A DNA stretch of 64,000 nt. Origin: Microbacterium schleiferi. GTDB lineage: Bacteria; Actinomycetota; Actinomycetes; Actinomycetales; Microbacteriaceae. Both the position numbers and the translations under genes were made by a program. The stretch is from positions 3,038,001 through 3,102,000 of the forward strand of contig NZ_CP064760.1 in NCBI RefSeq assembly GCF_015565955.1, given 5' to 3'. Below, in pieces: positions 9,171 to 20,087 of this stretch. Position 1 is the first letter of the stretch. Every line of letters begins with the position of its first letter. The notes under the pieces are model-generated. The model was not told where the DNA came from, made no database searches, and worked only from the letters and a program-made list of their open reading frames with translations.

Positions 9171-10834
9171 CCTCGATCCACCGATGGACGGGGCGTTGAG
9201 CGAGCGTCGTGACGTAGAAATGCCCCTCTGATCAGGAAGAATAGAGCTTGCTTAGGGTTCTGTTCGTCTGGTCGGAGAGGCATCTCGTAGATGCAATTCA
9301 AGCACGCCCCCGCCGCAGTGTCTGCGGTGTTCGATGATCCGAATCTCGTGTCGGCCGCGGGGCTGGTGCCGATGCTCCGCCTGGCGCGTTCCGCGGGGTT
9401 GGACGAGCTCGCGCGTGAGCGGTTGAGCGTCCCGACGGATAAGGGCGCCAACGCGGGTGCGAAGGTGATGGCACTGGTCGCGGGCATGCTCGCCGGGGCG
9501 GACTCGATCGACGACATGAACCTGCTCCGCCATGGCGGAATGGGCCGGTTGTTCGACCGGACGTATGCGCCGTCGACGCTCGGGTCGTTCCTGCGGGAGT
9601 TCCGGTTCGGACACGTCCGCCAGCTCGACGCCGTCGCCTCCCGGGTGTTCGCGAATCTCGCTGTCGACGCGCCGCTGCTCCGAGCAGGCGATGGCGAGCG
9701 GGTGATGGTGGATCTGGACGACACCATCATCGAGGTCCACGGATACCAGAAGCAGGGCGCCGGTTTCGGGTACTCCGGCGTCCGGGGCTGAACGCCCTCC
9801 TCGCCACGGCATCGACCACCTCGTCGGCGCCGGTGATCCTGGCCCAGCGGTTGCGGCAGGGGAAGACCGGGTCCCCGAAGGGGGCCGCGCGGATCGTCGG
9901 CGATGCTCTCGCCACCCTGCGCCGCACCCGCGCCGCGACCGGGGCCAGGCCGTTGCTGCGGGCGGACTCCGCGTTCTACGGACACGCGACCGTCGGCACC
10001 GCGATCAAGGCGGGCGCCGACGTGTCGGTGACCGTGAGGATGGACCCGGCGGTGAAGGCCGCGATCGCGACCATCCCGGATGATGCGTGGGAGATGATCG
10101 AGTACACCGACGCGATCCGTGACGAGACCACCGGGCAGCTGATCTCCAAAGCCGAGGTCGCCGAGGTCCCGTTCACCGCGTTCCGCTCGAGGAAGAAGGC
10201 GGAACAGGTCGCCGGACGGTTGGTGGTGCGGCGCATCCCCGATCTGAACCCGAGACAGGTGGAGCAGCCGACCCTGTTCGACGTCTACCGGCATCACGCG
10301 TTCTTCACCACCACAGCGAAGGAGGTGATGGACACGGTGGCCGCGGACAAGACCCACCGCGGTCACGCGATCATCGAGCAGGTCCACGCCGACCTCAAAG
10401 CGGGGCCGCTCGCGCACCTGCCCTCCGGGTGTTCACCGCGAACAGCGCCTGGCTCGTCATCGCCGTGATCGCATTCAACCTCACCCGCGCTGCCGGTCTC
10501 GTCGCCGACCGAGCGGGACGGCTCGCGAGAGCAACGACCGCGACGATCCGCCGCACCCTGATCCACGTCCCCGCACGGCTGGCGCGCTCCGCGCGCCGAA
10601 TCACGCTGCACCTGCCCGAGGCCTGGCCATGGCAGACCGCGTTCGACCGGCTCTTCACAGCCACGCACGCGCCACCGCCAACGGTGACCACCTGACCATC
10701 GCCGCAACGCGGCACGACCGAGGACCAAGTGGACGACCGGGATGCGACGCCCGGAACTCAACCCTGCCCTCGACGCGTCACCGCGCCCCGATCATGCCGC
10801 CCCGGCACACCCACGGCTCATCGGTGGATCGAGG
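9171..10834 (+). mobile_element. IS1380-family insertion sequence, complete, 1664 bp
   Basis: The ends are a perfect 16-bp inverted repeat, CCTCGATCCACCGATG (9171-9186, complement at 10819-10834). A 5-bp direct duplication CTAAG flanks both sides. Length, 4-5 bp duplication and transposase type agree with the IS1380 family. One transposase gene occupies 9291-10695. The 120-bp left and 139-bp right noncoding ends hold no other gene. Exact ends and duplication suggest a fairly recent insertion. Removing the element restores aldehyde dehydrogenase stop, then GGGCCACTTC and a hairpin. Confidence 0.9.
9291..10695 (+). CDS. IS1380-family transposase, two apparent single-base frameshifts
   Basis: DDE transposase that would cut and rejoin the element ends. 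Three abutting frames read as one protein of about 468 residues. The first part ends at 9791 after GYQKQGAGFGYSGVRG, the second runs through the LLRADSAFYGH motif to about 10428, and the third starts VFTANSAWLV. The catalytic acids are expected in VDLDDT, RADSAF and the HAIIEQVHADL helix. One base is missing in the G run at 9784-9787 (or C 9788), and another at 10427-10429. Both fit the window-wide loss of single G/C bases. If real, they would inactivate the element. I see no slippery site that would explain programmed frameshifting. Confidence 0.88.
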
Positions 10835-10839
10835 CTAAG
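10835..10839. repeat. Right copy of IS target-site duplication (CTAAG)
   Basis: Exact copy of the five bases left of the element; see 9166-9170. Confidence 0.85.
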
Positions 10840-10853
10840 GGCCACTTCTCTCA

Positions 10854-10891
10854 GATCGGGGTCGGGCACATTCTCTCGCCCGGCCCCGATC
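10854..10891. terminator. Long imperfect hairpin, probably the original aldehyde dehydrogenase terminator
   Basis: GATCGGGGTCGGGC (10854-10867) pairs with 10878-10891 with one mismatch over 14 bp and a 10-nt loop. Without the insertion sequence it would lie about 20 bp after the aldehyde dehydrogenase stop, the normal place for a terminator. It has no T-run. It also lies 48 bp before the MarR gene start. Confidence 0.55.
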
Positions 10892-10938
10892 GTCCACTAC
10901 TGTCACTCACATCAGATCCCCGACGCGCGAAGGACCAC

Positions 10939-11448
10939 ATGGACCGGCTCGATCAACGCATCCAGTGGGAACCGCTGCAGCACACCGTCGACCCCGATAA
11001 CTTCACACCGCGCCTGCTTGCATTGCTCTCGAATGCGCTCGTGTGGCGCGAGTCGAACGAGCTGCGCCGCCGATTCGGACTCGGCACGAACGATTGGCGT
11101 GTGATCTCTGTCCTCGCACTGAACCCCGGATTCTCGGCGACGGAAGTGTCGGAGTTCATCGGGGTCAACAAGGCCGTGGTCTCCAAGAGCGTGAACACGC
11201 TCGTGGGTCGCGGCCTGATCGTCCTGATGGATGGACCCCGGGGGTCCCGGCCCATGTATCTGACCACCGAGGGTGTGCAGATGCACGACGACATGCTGCC
11301 GATCTCGATGAGGGGCCAGGACATCGTTCTGGCACACCTCACCCCGGATGAGATCACGAGCCTCAACACGCTGCTGCAGCGGATGCTGGTCGACGCGCGG
11401 GAACTTCAGATCCTCGAGAACGAAACCGCGGCAAGCCAAGCACGCTGA
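10939..11448 (+). CDS. MarR-family transcriptional regulator
   Basis: 169-residue winged-helix DNA-binding protein. The helix-turn-helix lies around residues 65-90 (FSATEVSEFIGVNKAVVSKS), followed by the wing (RGLIVLMDGPRGSRPMYLT). The ATG at 10939 has AAGGA 7 nt upstream; longer upstream reading frames enter the insertion sequence and are not real. It stands alone between the insertion element and a strong terminator, directly before the metF-purU-ligM operon. MarR proteins commonly sense phenolic ligands, so it is the best candidate repressor for the palindrome in that operon's promoter. This link is inferred from position. Confidence 0.9.
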   Translation: MDRLDQRIQWEPLQHTVDPDNFTPRLLALLSNALVWRESNELRRRFGLGTNDWRVISVLALNPGFSATEVSEFIGVNKAVVSKSVNTLVGRGLIVLMDGPRGSRPMYLTTEGVQMHDDMLPISMRGQDIVLAHLTPDEITSLNTLLQRMLVDARELQILENETAASQAR

Positions 11449-11459
11449 TCACGTACGCA

Positions 11460-11504
11460 AGGAGGAGGGGAGATCCGAGAATTCGCCGGATCTCCCCTCC
11501 TCCT
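11460..11504 (+). terminator. Strong hairpin terminator after the MarR gene
   Basis: A perfect 18-bp inverted repeat (11460-11477 with 11487-11504) encloses a 9-nt loop. It is rich in purines on one arm and pyrimidines on the other and starts 11 nt after the MarR stop codon. There is no long T-run, as is common in high-GC actinobacteria. It insulates the demethylation operon from upstream transcription. Confidence 0.8.
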
Positions 11505-11515
11505 CTGCTTGCCTC

Positions 11516-11544
11516 TAGACATTGCCTATGCCCATAGGTAAAAT
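11516..11544 (+). promoter_or_regulatory. Promoter of the metF-purU-ligM operon with operator palindrome in the spacer
   Basis: TAGACA (11516-11521) and TAAAAT (11539-11544) are spaced by 17 bp, a good sigma-70 promoter for this GC-rich genome. The spacer holds CCTATG-CC-CATAGG (11525-11538), with outer TT and AA that also pair. A dimeric repressor bound there would block RNA polymerase; the adjacent MarR or PadR proteins are candidates. Confidence 0.65.
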
Positions 11545-11594
11545 CGGCGCATACTGCAATGACGCACTCCTGGCAGCGGAAAGGACCCCTCGCC

Positions 11595-12470
11595 ATGGCC
11601 AACCCCAAAACATCGACGTCGACCGAATCGGCCAAGCGCCTCGTCGAGGGCTACTCGCTTGAGATCACCGGCAAGGAGAAGGATGTCGTCGGCCTGACCG
11701 AAGCCGCCTCTCTCATCCCTGCCGGCACGAAGGTCAACGTCACCTTCCTCGGCAACGAAGACCTGCCGATGCGGGTTTCGGCGGCCAAGGCCGTCAAGGA
11801 GCTCGGGTTCGTCCCCGTCCCCCACATCTCCGCGCGCCGCATCGCATCCCAGGCTCAGCTCGAAGAGTTCCTCAGTGCCCTCGCCGAGATCGGCGCGACC
11901 GAGCACGTGTTCGCCGTCGGCGGCGACCCGGCCACGCCCGAGGGGCCCTACCCGGACGCGCTCACCATGATCCGCTCTGGCGTGCTGCAGCAGTATGGCG
12001 TGAAGGAGGTGTCGATCGCCGGCTACCCCGAGGGCCACCCCGACATCGCCACCGACGTGCTGTGGCAGCACCTCGAGGACAAGTCCGCCGCGCTGAAGGA
12101 TGCCGGACTGGACGCCGTCATCCTGACGCAGTTCAGCTTCGACACCGATCCGGTGATGGCCTGGATCAAGGGAGTTCGCGACCGGGGCATCGACACGCAG
12201 ATCCGCCTGGGCACCCCCGGTCCCGCCGGCATCAAGCGCCTCATCTCGTTCGCCTCCCGTTTCGGTGTGGGCGCCAACGCGATGATCGTCAAGAAGTACG
12301 GCTTCTCGCTGACCAACCTCATGGGTTCGGCCGGTCCCGACACGTTCGTCACCGACCTGGCTGGCATGTTCGACGCCGACCCCTCGGTCGGTGCGGTAAA
12401 GCTGCACATGTACACGTTCGGTGGCCTCGAGGCTACGGCGACGTGGGCTCGCGACTTCATCGCCAAGTGA
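11595..12470 (+). CDS. metF: Methylenetetrahydrofolate reductase (MetF family) of a C1/O-demethylation operon
   Basis: 291-residue flavoprotein of the MetF fold, here likely working in the oxidative direction: 5-methyl-tetrahydrofolate to 5,10-methylene-tetrahydrofolate. Visible family traits are the N-terminal strand SLEITGKE, the segment HISARRI (residues about 78-84), FAVGGDPATP (about 106-115, the cofactor-binding region), YPEGHPD (about 149-155) and TQFSFDTDP. An ATG at 11559 lacks a ribosome site, whereas 11595 has GGAAAGGA about 9 nt upstream. It is the first gene of the operon with purU and the ligM-like gene. A second, biosynthetic metF elsewhere in the genome is expected but cannot be seen here. 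Confidence 0.88.
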   Translation: MANPKTSTSTESAKRLVEGYSLEITGKEKDVVGLTEAASLIPAGTKVNVTFLGNEDLPMRVSAAKAVKELGFVPVPHISARRIASQAQLEEFLSALAEIGATEHVFAVGGDPATPEGPYPDALTMIRSGVLQQYGVKEVSIAGYPEGHPDIATDVLWQHLEDKSAALKDAGLDAVILTQFSFDTDPVMAWIKGVRDRGIDTQIRLGTPGPAGIKRLISFASRFGVGANAMIVKKYGFSLTNLMGSAGPDTFVTDLAGMFDADPSVGAVKLHMYTFGGLEATATWARDFIAK

Positions 12471-12489
12471 CCGGGAAGGATCTGACGCC

Positions 12490-14809
<2,320 letters not shown>

Positions 14810-14821
14810 TCAGCCCGTAAC

Positions 14822-14894
14822 CCGCGAGACTGCATCCTGCCCGCGAGACAGCACACGCAACACGCTGTCTCGCGGCGCGGAGGCAGTCTCGCGG
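14822..14894. repeat. Nested palindrome built from four copies of a 12-mer
   Basis: CCGCGAGACTGC (14822-14833) and CCGCGAGACAGC (14841-14852) occur as near-identical direct copies. Their exact complements follow in mirrored order (GCTGTCTCGCGG 14864-14875, GCAGTCTCGCGG 14883-14894). The inner and outer pairs can form a two-tier hairpin between the ligM-like and padR genes. It may be a bidirectional terminator, a regulator site or a mobile palindromic repeat. Confidence 0.75.
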
Positions 14895-14942
14895 CGTATC
14901 GGTAGCATCACGGGAGCGGATTCGACCGGAAGGAGTGGCCCG

Positions 14943-15536
14943 ATGAGCCTTCGCTACGCGCTGCTCGCGCTGTTGCGGGTCGGACCGCTGTCGGGGTACG
15001 AGCTGGCAAAGCAGTTCACCCAGTCCGTCGGCCACGTCTGGCATGCGCCGGACTCGCAGATCTATCCCGAGCTGCGCAAGATGGAAGCCGACGGCCTGGT
15101 CGAGGCCGAGGAGCAGGCGCGCGGCGAGCGCGGCACTCGTCGCATGTATCACGTCACGGATGCCGGAAACCAGGCGTTCCTCGACTGGATGGCTTCACCT
15201 CTCGAGTACCAGCGCGTACGCGACCCTGCCCACTTGCGCGCCGCGTACTTGGAGTCGGCATCACCGGATGCTGCGCGGGCGTTCTTCCTCCGCCACATCG
15301 AACAGTGGGAGGGCGAACTGGCCCAGTGGGAGGGCGAGATCCGCAAGATCGATCTCATCGATCCCCCAAACCCCATGCTCGAGCGCCGTCTGAAGGCCTC
15401 CCCTGTCGACGAACACGAACGCATCGTCGCGTACAAGCACTTCACCTACGAGGGACTCGTCGAGCGCGCGAAGGGTGAGATCGCCTGGGCCCAGCGCGGT
15501 CTGGCGCTGGTCGACAAGCTCGACCCCAGCGAGTGA
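14943..15536 (+). CDS. PadR-family transcriptional regulator
   Basis: 197-residue regulator with an N-terminal winged helix (residues about 1-75, LRYALLALLRVGPLSGYELA) and a C-terminal helical dimerisation region of the Vir_act_alpha_C type (SPLEYQRVRDPAHLR onward). PadR proteins often control phenolic-acid stress or efflux genes. The ATG at 14943 has GGAAGGAG upstream. It sits downstream of the O-demethylase operon, behind the nested palindrome, which could be its own target. A role in sensing phenolic substrates is inference from position and family. Confidence 0.9.
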   Translation: MSLRYALLALLRVGPLSGYELAKQFTQSVGHVWHAPDSQIYPELRKMEADGLVEAEEQARGERGTRRMYHVTDAGNQAFLDWMASPLEYQRVRDPAHLRAAYLESASPDAARAFFLRHIEQWEGELAQWEGEIRKIDLIDPPNPMLERRLKASPVDEHERIVAYKHFTYEGLVERAKGEIAWAQRGLALVDKLDPSE

Positions 15537-15561
15537 GCGCCGTCGCGTCTCGGTGCGCGAC

Positions 15562-16367
15562 TCAGTGCACGGCCTCCATGAGATCGGCTCCCAGGACACG
15601 GAACGCGTCGTGCACGCGAAGCCGGTCAAGCGGGGTCTCTTCCGCGAACTGAACGATCATCGCGTAGGCGACTCCTGCTCGCGTCCCGGCAAGAACCCCC
15701 GCTTCAGCCCGGATGCCGCGGTCGCGTCCGGTCTTGTTCACCAGCAGCAACTGGTCGGCGCTGCCCCCGTGGGCCAGGGGATCGAGGCCTGTCGCGCCGG
15801 CGGCCAGGCCGAGGTCCGTGTTCAGTGCAAGCCAGCCGATGACCTGCGCGCTCACCGACGCCGACACCGCTCGACCGTTCGCGAGCGCCGAGAACAACGA
15901 CGTGAGCTCGCGGGTCGTGGATAGCGCGAGGTGAGGAGCATCATCGGGCCCCCGGTCTTCGCGAACACGGTCGAGCAGCGCAGTTCGGGTGAGTCCGAGG
16001 TGCTGAATCCGCTCTCGCACGGGGTCCAGTCCCACGAGGTCGATGAGCGCATTGGTCGCGAGCGGATCCGCTGCCGCAGCCGTCAGCACAGCCAGATCGC
16101 ACACCGCGAGGTCCTCGGTCGCAAAGTGGCGCCAGAGCCCAGCCGAGATGTGCTGCTCCCGGGGTGGACGCGAAACCGTCTCCGTATGATCCAGTCGGCC
16201 CGCCTCCAGCGCCGCCGAGGTCTCGACCAGCAGCGGAACGATGCCGAGCTGAGCGACCGGGAGGGTGATGAAGGCATCCCCAGCACGAGGTCTGACCCGC
16301 GATCAAGATCGGTGACGCACACCGAGACGCGGCCGCCGGTGCTCGCGATCTCTTCGAGCGCGTGCAT
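15562..16367 (-). CDS. Beta-lactamase-like serine hydrolase fold protein, one apparent frameshift
   Basis: About 268 residues after restoring one base in the C4 run at 16278-16281. The parts then join as LVLGDAFITLPVAQLGIVPL and continue to the end. The C-terminal portion carries a KTG box (LLLVNKTGRDRGIRAEAGVL), typical of class A beta-lactamases and penicillin-binding folds. The place where the SxxK nucleophile is expected reads ITLPVAQ, so the enzyme may lack classical activity. There is no clear signal peptide. The start is uncertain: ATG 16367 is used here, and a longer GTG start at 16463 is possible. The role is unknown. Confidence 0.65.
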
Positions 16368-16511
16368 CGTCGCGGCGAAGGAAGGCGCGCGGCCAGACGC
16401 CTGACGTGACCGTCGCGAATCCGCGCGATGATCCGCGCGCGACGTGCGGGGTGGTGTGCCCACCGTGGGATCCTTCCCGTGTTCGGGTGGGGGGATTCTA
16501 GGTGATCAACC

Positions 16512-18476
16512 TCACCAGATGGTGACGCGCTCGGCGGGGTCGAGCCACAGCTCGTCAGCCTCGGTCACCTCGAAGGCGTCATAGAAGGCATCCACGTTGC
16601 GCACGATCTGATTGCAGCGGAACTCGTTCGGCGAATGCGGGTCGATCGTGAGCAGCCGGATGGTCTCGGCATCTCGGCCCTTCTGCTGCCAGATCTGACC
16701 CCAGCTCAGCAGGAGGCGCTGGATGCCGGTGTATCCGTCGATGACCGGTGCCGGTTCACCGTCGAGGGAGATCTCGTACGCCTTGATCGCGATGCCGAGG
16801 CCGCCGAGGTCGCCGATGTTCTCACCGATCGTGAGGGCGCCGTTGACGTGGTGTTTCTCGTCGAGGCCGCGCGGGGTGAGCGCGTCGTACTGCTCGATCA
16901 GACTCTTGGTGCGCTGCTCGAAGGCCGCGCGATCGTCTTCTGTCCACCAGTCCCGTAGCGAACCGTCGCCGTCGAAGCGGCTCCCCTGGTCGTCGAAGCC
17001 GTGACCGATCTCGTGGCCGATCACCGCTCCGATGCCGCCATAGTTCGCGGCAGGGTCGCGGTCCACGTCGAAGAACGGGTACTGCAGGATCGCCGCGGGG
17101 AAGACGATCTCGTTCATCAGCGGGTTGTAATACGCGTTGACGGTCTGTGGCGTCATGAACCACTCGTCACGGTCGATCGGCTGCCCCACCTTCGCGAGTT
17201 GACGGTCGTGCTCGACCCGGTGCGAGCGGCGTGCGTTGCCGACGAGATCAGTGGCGTCGATCTCGAGCGCGGAGTAGTCCTTCCACGTCACCGGGTACCC
17301 GATCTTCGGGGTGAAGGCGTCGAGCTTGGCCAGGGCGCGTTCCCGCGTCTCGGGGCTCATCCATTCGAGGGCACGGATGCTGCGCCGATACGCCTCGATG
17401 AGGTTCGCGACCAGTTCGTCCATCGCGTCCTTCGCGGCGGGCGGAAAGTGTCGCTCGACGTAGACGCGGCCGACGGCTTCGCCCATCGCGCCTTCGACGA
17501 GGCTGACCCCGCGCTTCCAGCGCTCCCGGATCGTCGGCACACCCGTGAGCTGGGTCCCGTAGAAGCTGAAGTTCTCGGCGATGAACTCGTCCGACAGCAG
17601 CGGGGCAGCTCCCCGGATGACGGCGAATCGCAGCCACGCCTTCCAGTCCTCCAGTCGCCCGGCACTCAGCAGGCCGCCGAGCGACTCGATGAAGCTCGGC
17701 TGGTAGACGACGACCTCGTCGAAGGCCGTCTCCTTCCCGGGAGCCAGCGCCGACAGCCACGGCGCGAGGTCGAGACCGGCCATCTCCAGAACCTGCGTCC
17801 ACGTCCGCAGGTTGTACGTTGCCACAGCATCCCGACTGCGCACGTTGTCCCAGTGGTGCGAGGCGAGCTCGGTCTCGAGGGCAACGATGCGGTCGGCATC
17901 CGTTGCGGCGTCCGTCACGCCGGCGAGGGTCAGCATCCGTTCGATGTGCGCACGGAACTCGCGGCGTGTCTCATCGAAGTTCTCGAGCCGGTAGTAGCTC
18001 TCGTCGGGAAGCGACAGCCCGCCCTGCACGATGAAGGGAACATAACGCTCAGGGTTTCCGGGGTCCGGCTCGACGTAGAGGCCGAACAGCCCCGACACGC
18101 CATCGCGCTCGAGAGAACCGAGCGTCGTCAACAGCTCGGGAATCGATGAGATCGCGTCGACGGCCGCGAGCTGACTGGCGATCGGCGTCGCCCCGAGCGC
18201 CGCGATGCGCTCGGTGTCCATGAAGCTCGTGTACAGATCGCCGATCTTGCGGGTCTCGGTGCCGGGCTCGGCATCCGTGCTCTCCTCGATGATCGCGCGC
18301 ACATCCTTCTCGGCCTGCTCGGCGATGAGGTGGAACGACCCCCAGCGAGCCTTGTCGTCCGGAATCTCCGTCCGATCCAGCCACGCGCCGTTGACGTGGC
18401 GGAAGAGGTCGTCTTGCGGGCGGATGTCGGCAGAAAGCTCTTCCAGCGGGAGGCCAGAGACGGTCGCGTCGGTCAT
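16512..18476 (-). CDS. M13-family zinc metallopeptidase (neprilysin/PepO-like)
   Basis: 654-residue endopeptidase. The zinc site is the HEIGH motif in VIGHEIGHGFDDQGSRFD, with the third ligand Glu in the ENIGDLGG motif. A helical N-terminal M13_N domain precedes it (starting DDLFRHVNGAWLD), and the end is close to the usual family C-terminus. There is no signal peptide or membrane anchor, so it is probably cytoplasmic like other bacterial PepO enzymes, degrading oligopeptides. The ATG at 18476 is preceded by GGAGG and also by TATTCT at leaderless distance; the longer upstream reading is not needed. Confidence 0.95.
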   Translation of the reverse strand: MTDATVSGLPLEELSADIRPQDDLFRHVNGAWLDRTEIPDDKARWGSFHLIAEQAEKDVRAIIEESTDAEPGTETRKIGDLYTSFMDTERIAALGATPIASQLAAVDAISSIPELLTTLGSLERDGVSGLFGLYVEPDPGNPERYVPFIVQGGLSLPDESYYRLENFDETRREFRAHIERMLTLAGVTDAATDADRIVALETELASHHWDNVRSRDAVATYNLRTWTQVLEMAGLDLAPWLSALAPGKETAFDEVVVYQPSFIESLGGLLSAGRLEDWKAWLRFAVIRGAAPLLSDEFIAENFSFYGTQLTGVPTIRERWKRGVSLVEGAMGEAVGRVYVERHFPPAAKDAMDELVANLIEAYRRSIRALEWMSPETRERALAKLDAFTPKIGYPVTWKDYSALEIDATDLVGNARRSHRVEHDRQLAKVGQPIDRDEWFMTPQTVNAYYNPLMNEIVFPAAILQYPFFDVDRDPAANYGGIGAVIGHEIGHGFDDQGSRFDGDGSLRDWWTEDDRAAFEQRTKSLIEQYDALTPRGLDEKHHVNGALTIGENIGDLGGLGIAIKAYEISLDGEPAPVIDGYTGIQRLLLSWGQIWQQKGRDAETIRLLTIDPHSPNEFRCNQIVRNVDAFYDAFEVTEADELWLDPAERVTIW

Positions 18477-18499
18477 GTCCTCCAGAATAAGCACGTCGG

Positions 18500-19861
18500 C
18501 TATGCGCGATCCCTGCGCGACGGGAACACCGGGCGAACAGCGGGTGGATGCAGCATCCGTTCGCGGAGGTCTTCGTAGATGGGGCGCGTGCGCAGTGCCG
18601 CGGCGACGAGGATCGCACACACGGATGCCGCCAGCATCGGCGCGAGCACGGTCGCGACGGCTGTCATCTCGACCACGACCGCGATTCCGGTGAGCGGCGC
18701 GCGGATCGTGGCGGCAAACATCGAGGTCATGCCGACGAGCACGAACACGACGACCGTCGTATCGGCGATCTCCGGCAGAACCAGCTTGGCAAGCGATCCG
18801 CACAGCGCTCCCCACAGCGCACCGATCGCGAGGAGCGGCGCGAACAGACCCCCGGGGGTTCCGGCGGCGTAGGAGAGGGGCCCCGCCAAGAACCGGATGA
18901 CGAGGGTCGCGGCGAGCACGAGGGGGATGAGGGAGTCGCCCTGGAGCAGCCCCTGCGAGATCGGGTCACCACCGCCGGCACCGAGCGGATCGAAGAACAG
19001 CAGAAGGCCGACGGCACCGCCGATGATCGCCGCCTGGGCGACCGGCGGGACGCGGCGCGCTGCTCGCGCGGCGGTCAGGAAGCCGAGGATGAGTCGGTTG
19101 TAACCGGCACCGAGGACGCCCGTCAGTAAGCCGAAGACGGCGAAAACCCCGACCTGCGCGAGGTCGGGCGGCGGCACCGGCTTCACGTCGAAGATCGGCG
19201 CGTTGCCGACGACGATCCACGCCGTGGCCACAGCTACCGCAACGCCCGTCAAGGTCGGAAGCACGATGCGCGCCCGCACCGACTGGGCGACTTCTTCGAT
19301 GACGAAGAGGGACCCGCCGAGGGGCGCATTGAAGGCAACGGCAAGGCCCGCGCCCGACAGTGCGGAATGAAGGGTGCGGGCATCCGCGGCGGGCCTGCGG
19401 CTTCGGCGTGCCGCCTCGGCGCCGAGCACCGCGCCGATGTGGACCGTCGGACCTTCGCGACCGAGCACCATTCCGGACCCGATCGAGAGCACGCCGCCGA
19501 CGAACTTGGCCACGAGCACCCCCAGCGCGCTCGGGGGCTCTTCGCCGCGTTCGACCGCCTCGACGTACTGGATGCCGCTCCCCGCCGCCTGCGGCACCCA
19601 TTTCACGAGAAGCGCAGCCAACGTCGCGCCGATCCCGGTGACGGCGATCGCGATCACCCATCCCCATCCGGGCTGGTCGTGGGCGAACGCGAAGACCTGG
19701 ATGCGCAGGTGCTCGGCCTGGTCGATGCACCAGCGGAACGCCCCACCGAGCAGTCCCACCCCGAGCCCCGCGACCGCGGCGAGCAGCATGAGGATCGCGA
19801 TCTGCCGCGCAGCGCCGCTGCCGCCATCCGGAGTCTTCACCGACGACGTGTTGCCCGCCAT
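18500..19861 (-). CDS. ClC-family chloride channel/antiporter
   Basis: 453-residue integral membrane protein with about 10-12 hydrophobic helices. Selectivity-filter motifs are visible: GSGIQY near the first filter, then GREGPTVHIGA (the GxEGP-type motif with Glu, about residues 115-130) and the FNAPLGGSLF segment. It moves Cl- or F-, possibly against protons. The start ATG at 19861 has GGAGCGGAG just upstream; the longer upstream reading is low-complexity Arg/Ala and is rejected. The next 226 bp (19862-20087) is the divergent promoter region shared with the MATE gene. Confidence 0.93.
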   Translation of the reverse strand: MAGNTSSVKTPDGGSGAARQIAILMLLAAVAGLGVGLLGGAFRWCIDQAEHLRIQVFAFAHDQPGWGWVIAIAVTGIGATLAALLVKWVPQAAGSGIQYVEAVERGEEPPSALGVLVAKFVGGVLSIGSGMVLGREGPTVHIGAVLGAEAARRSRRPAADARTLHSALSGAGLAVAFNAPLGGSLFVIEEVAQSVRARIVLPTLTGVAVAVATAWIVVGNAPIFDVKPVPPPDLAQVGVFAVFGLLTGVLGAGYNRLILGFLTAARAARRVPPVAQAAIIGGAVGLLLFFDPLGAGGGDPISQGLLQGDSLIPLVLAATLVIRFLAGPLSYAAGTPGGLFAPLLAIGALWGALCGSLAKLVLPEIADTTVVVFVLVGMTSMFAATIRAPLTGIAVVVEMTAVATVLAPMLAASVCAILVAAALRTRPIYEDLRERMLHPPAVRPVFPSRRDRA

Positions 19862-20075
19862 CTCCGCTCCTGCCCGGGCACCCCGCGGCACCCTTCCTGC
19901 ACAGCCATCGTGGCATCCACACCGCTCGTTTGCCGCACGTCGCGGGCGACGGATGCCGCCCACCGCGTGTCGCGGCACACGAACAGCGAAGCGAGCCCGG
20001 CCCCGATAGGGGTGCAGCGAGGGATGTCACGGGGCGAGTGCGGCGCGCATCATCCGGTGACGTGGCGTCGAACCC

Positions 20076-20081
20076 TAGGCT
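20076..20081 (+). promoter_or_regulatory. Leaderless -10 box before the MATE gene
   Basis: TAGGCT ends 6 nt before GTG 20088, so transcription would start at or next to the start codon. Confidence 0.55.
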
Positions 20082-20087
20082 CGGCTC

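Noticed and set aside
7478..10417. Very long open frame on the minus strand opposite the aldehyde dehydrogenase and transposase
   Set aside because: It is antisense to two recognisable genes, low in hydrophobic structure and rich in Arg/Gly/Asp. Long empty frames opposite genes are normal in such GC-rich DNA.
9291..10695. Programmed ribosomal frameshifting in the transposase
   Set aside because: IS1380-type transposases are single-frame. No slippery heptamer is visible, and the same one-base losses occur in unrelated genes, so sequence error is simpler.
14822..14894. Possible short CRISPR-like array
   Set aside because: The 12-mer copies are arranged as mirrored pairs, not as regularly spaced direct repeats with unique spacers, and no cas genes are present.
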